From the NCBI RefSeq assembly GCF_013256425.1, contig NZ_CP053907.1:25412-89411 (forward strand): 64,000 bases of DNA, written 5' to 3'. This document shows, piece by piece, positions 58,990 through 64,000 of the stretch. Both the position numbers and the translations under genes were made by a program. Numbering within the stretch: the stretch's first letter is position 1; the number at the start of each line of letters is the position of its first letter. The notes under the pieces were generated by a model. That model was not told where the DNA came from and did no database searches. It saw nothing but the letters and a program-made list of their open reading frames with translations. The stretch is from Hymenobacter sp. BRD67. GTDB lineage: Bacteria > Bacteroidota > Bacteroidia > Cytophagales > Hymenobacteraceae.

Positions 58990-61340
58990 GTCCACACTTT
59001 TTGATGCGCTCTTCTGCTGCTCCCTAAAGCCTGATGCTGTGCCGCGAAACCAAACCACCTCACCGGAGGAAGGAGGGAGCCGGAGGCGGGGCAACCCAAA
59101 TGTTGAGGGCCGTTTGAGTGGGGGACGCAGGCGAAAAAGCAGGAACTGTGAACGGGTGGGGTGGCGCCACTTGCCAACAGCGCAAAAAGTGGGGCGTTGA
59201 TCTTTGGAAAAATGGGCGTCGGCAGGGCAGGTAAGACAGGGGGTGGGGGTAAACGAGTTGCCGGTGCAAAACGGGGGCAGCTCACAGTTGGCGAGCGGCG
59301 GCCGCGGGGGAAACAGCTAAAGGGGCGGTGTGAAATGTGGGAAGCTGGCCCAAAAATGAGCAGTGACGGCCGGCAGAAAAAGCCCGAAGTTGAAAAATAT
59401 TTCTTTTCCCACGGCCTATTTTTTAGTCGGTAGGGCGGAAGGCAGCGGCTGAAAATTTCGGGAACCGCGGATTGGAAGCAGTGGTGCAGGCAGGTAGTAG
59501 TCCAGGGATCGCGTGCAGGGGGGCAGTGGTTCGAGGGGGAAAGGATGGAACCACTTGGTGGGGGAGCTTTAGAAATCTGGGCCAGGTGAAAGCAGGTTCG
59601 CGTAGGCCGGGCGGAAAAGACGGGTTGGTAGAACGTAGAGCCAAGGAAAAACGAGGGTAGCGAAAAAAAATGGGTAGGAGCAAAAAGTGGCGGGAGGAAA
59701 AAGGCAGGGAAGAAAAATTTGCCAGATAGTCAGAAAAGACAGGCAGCCAAATGTTGCGCACTAGGAAAAAAAATGGGCAGGCTCAGAATAGCTGGTCGGC
59801 GGAAAAAGGGCGGGTGGTGTACTGGTGGGCCGGGTGAAAATGGAAGCCAGGTAAAAAAGGGAGGGGAGGAAAAACGGGTAGCGCTAAAAAAACCGAAAGG
59901 GTGCTTTGCGGGCGAGCAGTGGTAGCGGATGGGTTTGTTTTGCGGCGAGGAGCGCAGGGAGCGGTAGGCGTGAGTGAAGGAAGAAAGGACCGGAGTTGAA
60001 AGAGGGCAGGAGTCGGGGTAGCGTAGAGTTTGGGGCGGCTGAGTTTTGGGGACAAGTCGAAAAGAGCGGGACCGAGGTAAGGAGGGGGAACTCAAAAAGG
60101 CGGGGGTAGCGCTTTACTGGAGAGGGGGAGCAGGGAGAGGAGGAGGCGAAACGAACGAAAAGGAGCGAGCCCGTCGAAAGCAAAACACAAGGGCCTGATG
60201 CAAAACGAGGAGGTAAGGCAACGGCAACGCAGCTCAACTTTGGAAAGAGGCTGCCGGAGAGGGGAACGGCAAAAATGGGCGGGGGTGAAAGTGGGAAGCT
60301 GGCTGAAAATCGGTCAAGGTGAGAAAGTGGCCAGCGTCAAAAATTCAGGAGGGTGCTAAAAGCAGTTGGGCAAAAAAGGAGCTGGTCGTAGGCAGAAAGG
60401 CCAGCAACAACTGCACGGGTAGGGGGGAGGAGCAGCTGGAGAAAAAGCGACGACACCGGTGATGAACCGTCGAGCCGGAATAGGGATGAGCAGCAGAATC
60501 GGTCGTGAAAGAAAAGACTCGAAACCACTCCGAAGGAAAGAGCGGGGACGGTAAAAAGGGGGTGAAGGGCCAGCGTCAGGAAATCGGAAATAGGTACGCT
60601 GGCTGAAAAAGGAATAAGGCAGGTGGGGGCAGTAGTGGCTCAGCTAGTCGGGGAGCGAACGGAGCCACGGAGAAGATTTACCCAGTAGAAAAGGGGAGGC
60701 AGGGAGAGGGTGACGGGGTGGCTCGGCAGCAAAAACAGCGGGAGTAGCGCCAGGGGTAGTGGATGGAGTCGTAGTAGATGGAATGTCCGTAGGCGGAGAA
60801 ATGGAGCGCTGGCCCGCAGTAGAAGGAGGAACAACCGCAGCAGGGGGACGAGTGAGCCGGAGAGGGTGCCGGGCCAAAATGGGAACGGCGTACTGGTCGG
60901 TAGTTCGGTCAGGAGCCAGTTGGAGCGAGTAGGTGGGGGGCGAGGGGCGCTAGGTTGGGCGGTAGGGAGGAAATGCCCGATGCAGGGAAGAAACCGGCGT
61001 GAGGCGAAAGGCGGAAGGGGGCAAGTCGGCAGGAGAGCAACAAGCAGCAGCGGCAAAAACCCGGCAGCACAGGAAGCGGCCAGGGGTAGTGATTTCGGAG
61101 CTAGTCGAAAAAATCTTACAAGCTAGTCGGGCGGGGAAACGGTTGAGGCAGGGATAGCAGTCAAGCCAGGGAAGGGAGAAAATGCCGCCTGGGAGAAGGG
61201 CAGTAGTCGGCAGTAGTCGGCAGGGGTGAAGTGCCAGCGTAGTGTAGGGAAGCTCGTAGAAGCCAATAGCCTAGTCCAGTATATAGGCCGCCGGAGTAGG
61301 AAGTAGGGCCGCTTCCCGTAGATTGGGGACAACATTGGTT
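58990..61340 (+). other. 2.3-kb purine-rich non-coding stretch
   Basis: From about 59040 to 61300 the plus strand is dominated by A and G: I counted 14 pyrimidines in 59941-60000 and 10 in 60121-60180. All plus frames are closed by frequent TAG/TGA. The minus frames are open only because pyrimidine-rich codons cannot form stops, and give Pro/Ser/Leu/Phe low-complexity translations. Recurring short units include GGTAGCG, GCTGGCTGAAAA (near 60298 and 60599), CTAGTCGGG (near 60653 and 61123) and a tandem CAGTAGTCGG at 61201. It lies between the partition/IS110 region and the mobilization genes. Function unknown. Confidence 0.6.
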
Positions 61341-61609
61341 TCAATTCAATAGCCCTAGTTATAGTTAGCGAGAGGAGGGCTGAAAATCAACGTACGCCTT
61401 GATTATCAGCGGAAAACAGGGTTTTACGGTGGATAAAATGAGCTACCGCATTGATAGTCAGTACCAAAGCAGATTTATTAAATGGTTTTTGCACGTTTTA
61501 CAGCCTCTAAATACCTAGCAGTTACGAAAAACAGTGGATAATATAATGCAAAAACGCTGTAAATCAGCACTAAAATAAGATTTATAAATTCTTTAATCCA
61601 CCTTTCCTA
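61341..61609 (+). other. AT-rich region before mobilization genes, oriT/promoter candidate
   Basis: About 270 AT-rich bases directly upstream of the BfmA-like gene. ACGGTGGATAAAATGAG near 61429 and ACAGTGGATAATATAATG near 61531 are similar direct repeats. Transfer origins usually lie beside the mobilization genes, so this is the best oriT candidate in the window. No nick site can be identified from sequence. Confidence 0.35.
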
Positions 61610-62317
61610 ATGGAACCAGCCAAACGAAAAAGAGGGCGGCCGCCGCAGCAATCGCCCGCCGAACAGCCAGCGCCTTCGCTCAAGCTCACGGCGCAAGCAG
61701 ACCGCTTGCTAACGTTCACTCCAAAAAACTCAAGCTGAGCAAGCGGGCCTATGCCAGCGCGGCGGTAGCTTATTTCGCGACCACCGGGCTCAACCCACGA
61801 AGGAGCAGCCGAAGGGATTGGCCAGCGTGGCGCTAAAAGTGGACGAGGAAACACTAGCCATCCGGGCGCAAAACGTAGACATTGCAACCGGCTGATTTCG
61901 CTACTTCGGGGGTGGGAGCGAAACCTCTACTCCTTTTACAGCAGCAGCAGCAGACCACCTACGACTACTTGGAACAAATCGAAGCCAACATGTTACAGCA
62001 CCAGGGTACGGTCGAAACTATCCTGCTAGCCCCGATGGTCGAGCGCTGTTCAAGGTGAATTTAGAAGCCTTCATCACCCGGGGATTGACAACCGCCCTGT
62101 CTGTAAAAGTAGGCAACTTGCCGGCAGGCAGCTACGACAAACAGATGGAGCTATCCACCAACAGGCGCGACCAAGAGTTGGCCAGGAAGCTGCGCGAGTT
62201 TCTCCAAACGAACTCGGTGCCCTTGCCCAAGACTACGCCCCGCCGAGCGGTGACGCCGGTTCCCCCAAGTTGGTACCGCTCGCTTCTACAACGCCAGCCG
62301 TTCCGCCCAAGGCGTAG
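61610..62317 (+). CDS. BfmA/BtgA-type mobilization protein (several frameshifts)
   Basis: Accessory protein that helps the relaxase at oriT. Starts MEPAKRKRGRPPQQSPAEQP with an AT-hook-like KRGRPP. Then in a shifted phase KLSKRAYASAAVAYFATTGL, the family signature (K-L-S-K-x-x-Y-x-x-x-A-x-x-x-F-x-x-x-G-x-x-P), followed by VALKVDEETLAIRAQNVDI, TTYDYLEQIEANMLQHQ and a C-terminal helix MELSTNRRDQELARKLREF. Ends VPPKA-stop at 62317. About 235 residues. The number of phase changes is higher than in genes further left. Confidence 0.65.
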
Positions 62318-62540
62318 TTTTCACTCGAATTCTCCGCAGCGGGGAAGGCAGCAGGGAAGAAAAGGCGCTTGCAGCCCGCACAGCCTTCCAGCTATTTGGT
62401 CTTACAACCGGCGGGGTGACCCGGAGGCACCGGCGCTTTTTCGCCTTACAGCCGGGCGCAACCGCCCTCTTTCCTTGCTTTGCCTTCTCTCAACTGCTGT
62501 TATACGCCAACGTACTTAACCCGAAACCAACGGCCGGCTC

Positions 62541-63453
62541 GTGTACCCTAACGCCGGCAGCTCGCAGTGCTGTGAGAACTACTTGGGGAAAGAAGCCAAG
62601 GCGGTTGGAAGTGAAGCCACCTTCATTGGAGCCCCCGGTACTGTGCCCGACGGCGGCCGAGGTAGTGGGACTGCTCGACGGCAACGGGAGGGGACTGGGA
62701 AAAGACGACCCCCACTTTCCCCGCGGGTGCTGCACCTGAGCGCCGAGGAGTTGCGGCTGATTGGCAACGACCGCAGGCACTCGCGCGGTACCCCAACACT
62801 GAGGACGCTACGCCAAAAACGTTCCTCTCAAAAATGGAAGAGAGCTGGGCGAGGCCAACCTGGTTTGGGCGGCCACCCTCCAACCGGAACGCAAAACCGG
62901 GGCACCGACGCGGGCGTGCCGGGCGAGAAAAAGGAGGGCCTGCAACCCCCCTCCACGGGCTGGTTTCGCCCGCGACGCCGACCAGAAAAGCACGCGCAAC
63001 CCTTGGGTCGGGCCGACCGGTTTAGCCGCGTGCCGTTCCAGGCGAAGCGTCACTCAGCTGGAAGGGCAGTTTGGGCACGTCGTTTCCCGCGAGCTCAGCC
63101 GGCCAGAGCCGACGCGACCGCAACTGGTAGCCGGCAGAAAAAAGCGGAGATAACCAGCCAGGCGGCGGCCAACCGAAAGAGAAAAAACTGCTGACCTCGG
63201 AGCAGGTGGCCCCGGAGGCGAGGCCCGACATGCAGGTTACCCGGCTGCCTTCCAAGTCCGACCCCAGCTTACCCTGGACCCGGCGCGAGTGAAAGCGATT
63301 GCCAAGCAAAGGCAGTACGCCCAGGTGTGCTAGGCTACCCTGGGGCAAATCGAACGCAACGCCGAGCAGGGTAACCACCCGCCCGACCCGGATGGCTACC
63401 GGCGCACGGGCGCGTCAGCCAGCTGCCCCGGCTCCGCCTGGACGGTGGCCTGA
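62541..63453 (+). pseudogene. BtgB/MobA-like relaxase, heavily disrupted
   Basis: Traces of a mobilization relaxase run through alternating frames: NAGSSQCCENYLGKEAKAVG (the G-S-S-x-x-x-x-x-Y-L-x-K-E start), then EVVGLLDGNGRGLGKDDPHF, VLHLSAEELRLIGND, GREL/LGEANLVWAAT-type traces, LEGQFGHVVSRELSRPEPTR and KAIAKQRQYAQV. The expected His-rich block after EERKTRGT is garbled, and a TAG follows YAQVC. The damage is denser than in other genes and includes apparent substitutions. It may be a real pseudogene or a poorly sequenced part. Confidence 0.5.
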
Positions 63454-63857
63454 ACCGACACACCGAAGCCACCGGGTTTCCAGCCCAGCATGGAAAAAGC
63501 CCCGCGATAACCGGCGGCCGGAAGGAGGCAGTGGGCCGTTCCATCCAGCGGCTAGGCGCGCGCTGGCCCCAAAGGGCCGGACGCAGGACGTGCGTAGGGA
63601 CGTGGAAAAGGCGCAGGACCGGGCATCCGAAAGGTAGGGCCGCGCCTGGGTAGGGCGGGAAAAACGTACCCACGTACGCCTGGCCTGCTGGACCTGCCGC
63701 CGTGGCAGCTCGTTGGCTTACCCCTGTCTGACCTGGCGCACAGCTGCGGGTGGGTCCGTGCGCGTGCGCCACGGCGGTGGCCGGCGTTTCCCACCGCTCG
63801 CGTGGCCACGCGGTCGCTAGGCGGCGCCCGGCTCGCCGCGGGCGCGGTCCAGCGCCA
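63454..63857. other. Stretch without a supportable gene
   Basis: About 400 very GC-rich bases near the right edge. Frames in all phases have Arg/Pro/Gly-rich translations without a family. Probably the damaged 3' part of the relaxase and the decayed end of the next gene. Confidence 0.35.
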
Positions 63858-64000
63858 TTACCCGCGCCAGGAGCGCGCGCGGGCCTGGTCCGGGTCCGTG
63901 CCGTCCTGCTCGCGGGGGTGTGGGACCTTGGACCAGTCTAAATTTTCGGCCTCGGCGTGGCGCCGGGCCATCCCCGTAACCAACTGGTACACCGCGGGGC
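63858..64000 (-). CDS. Hypothetical protein, 5' end beyond the window
   Basis: The minus-strand frame enters from the right edge and reads AVYQLVTGMARRHAEAENLD, then WSKVPHPREQDGTDPDQARA, stopping at 63858. The even mix of acidic and polar residues is unlike the chance frames nearby and suggests real coding. The stop may be a frameshift artefact. No family is recognised. Confidence 0.4.
   Translation of the reverse strand, partial: PAVYQLVTGMARRHAEAENLDWSKVPHPREQDGTDPDQARARSWRG

Noticed and set aside
59423..61056. Several minus-strand open frames of 110-140 codons rich in Pro, Ser, Leu and Phe
   Set aside because: The pyrimidine-rich strand rarely forms stop codons, so open frames arise by chance; they overlap each other and show no family or start signals.

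Overview
The window looks like part of a GC-rich plasmid from a Bacteroidota bacterium, most likely Hymenobacter or a close relative in the Cytophagales (inference). The evidence is a Rep_3-type initiator beside clustered iterons, a ParA partition gene, a BfmA/BtgA-type mobilization gene, a TonB receptor/CDF metal operon typical of the phylum, RHS proteins of the Bacteroidota style, and promoters matching TTTG-N17-23-TAnnTTTG.

Layout. 0-4.3 kb: a truncated gene, an XRE regulator, a serine recombinase, an AbiEi/AbiEii toxin-antitoxin pair and an IS3 remnant. 4.4-13.4 kb: a type I-B CRISPR-Cas locus in the order cas6, intergenic regulatory region, cas5, cas8, cas7, cas3, cas4, cas1, cas2. 13.6-19.8 kb: an array of 95 identical 29-bp repeats. 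19.9-22.7 kb: two divergent serine recombinases, a Pmp3-like gene and a truncated pRiA4b-type ORF. 22.7-26.5 kb: a Tn3-family transposon with 38-bp terminal inverted repeats. 26.8-40.1 kb: a lipoprotein and two very large RHS loci; the second ends in an AT-rich toxin/immunity cassette. 40.7-44.2 kb: a second, diverged Tn3 tnpA. 44.2-52.5 kb: small genes, a DUF4238 protein and a DUF6660/TonB receptor/CDF operon. 52.5-56.6 kb: the iteron origin (split by an IS3 element), rep, a bidirectional terminator and parA with a small partner gene. 57-64 kb: an IS110 element, a 2.3-kb purine-rich non-coding stretch and mobilization genes.

The most interesting item lies between cas6 and cas5. On the minus strand, a promoter matching the Bacteroidota consensus reads straight into a miniature degenerate CRISPR: the 3' part of the repeat, a 19-nt spacer, then the 5' part of the repeat. 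The first 11 nt of that spacer recur exactly 85-90 bp away, in the leader of the cas5 operon. This is the architecture described for CreR/CreA RNAs, which guide the Cas effector to repress cas genes or a toxin. An overlapping pair of small genes lies directly downstream on the same strand.

Caution about broken genes: nearly every long gene is split by frameshifts, and in every case I worked through the shift equals a one-base deletion, often in a homopolymer. This points to an unpolished long-read assembly. I therefore annotate split genes as single genes, and most are probably intact in the organism. No rRNA or tRNA gene was recognised.
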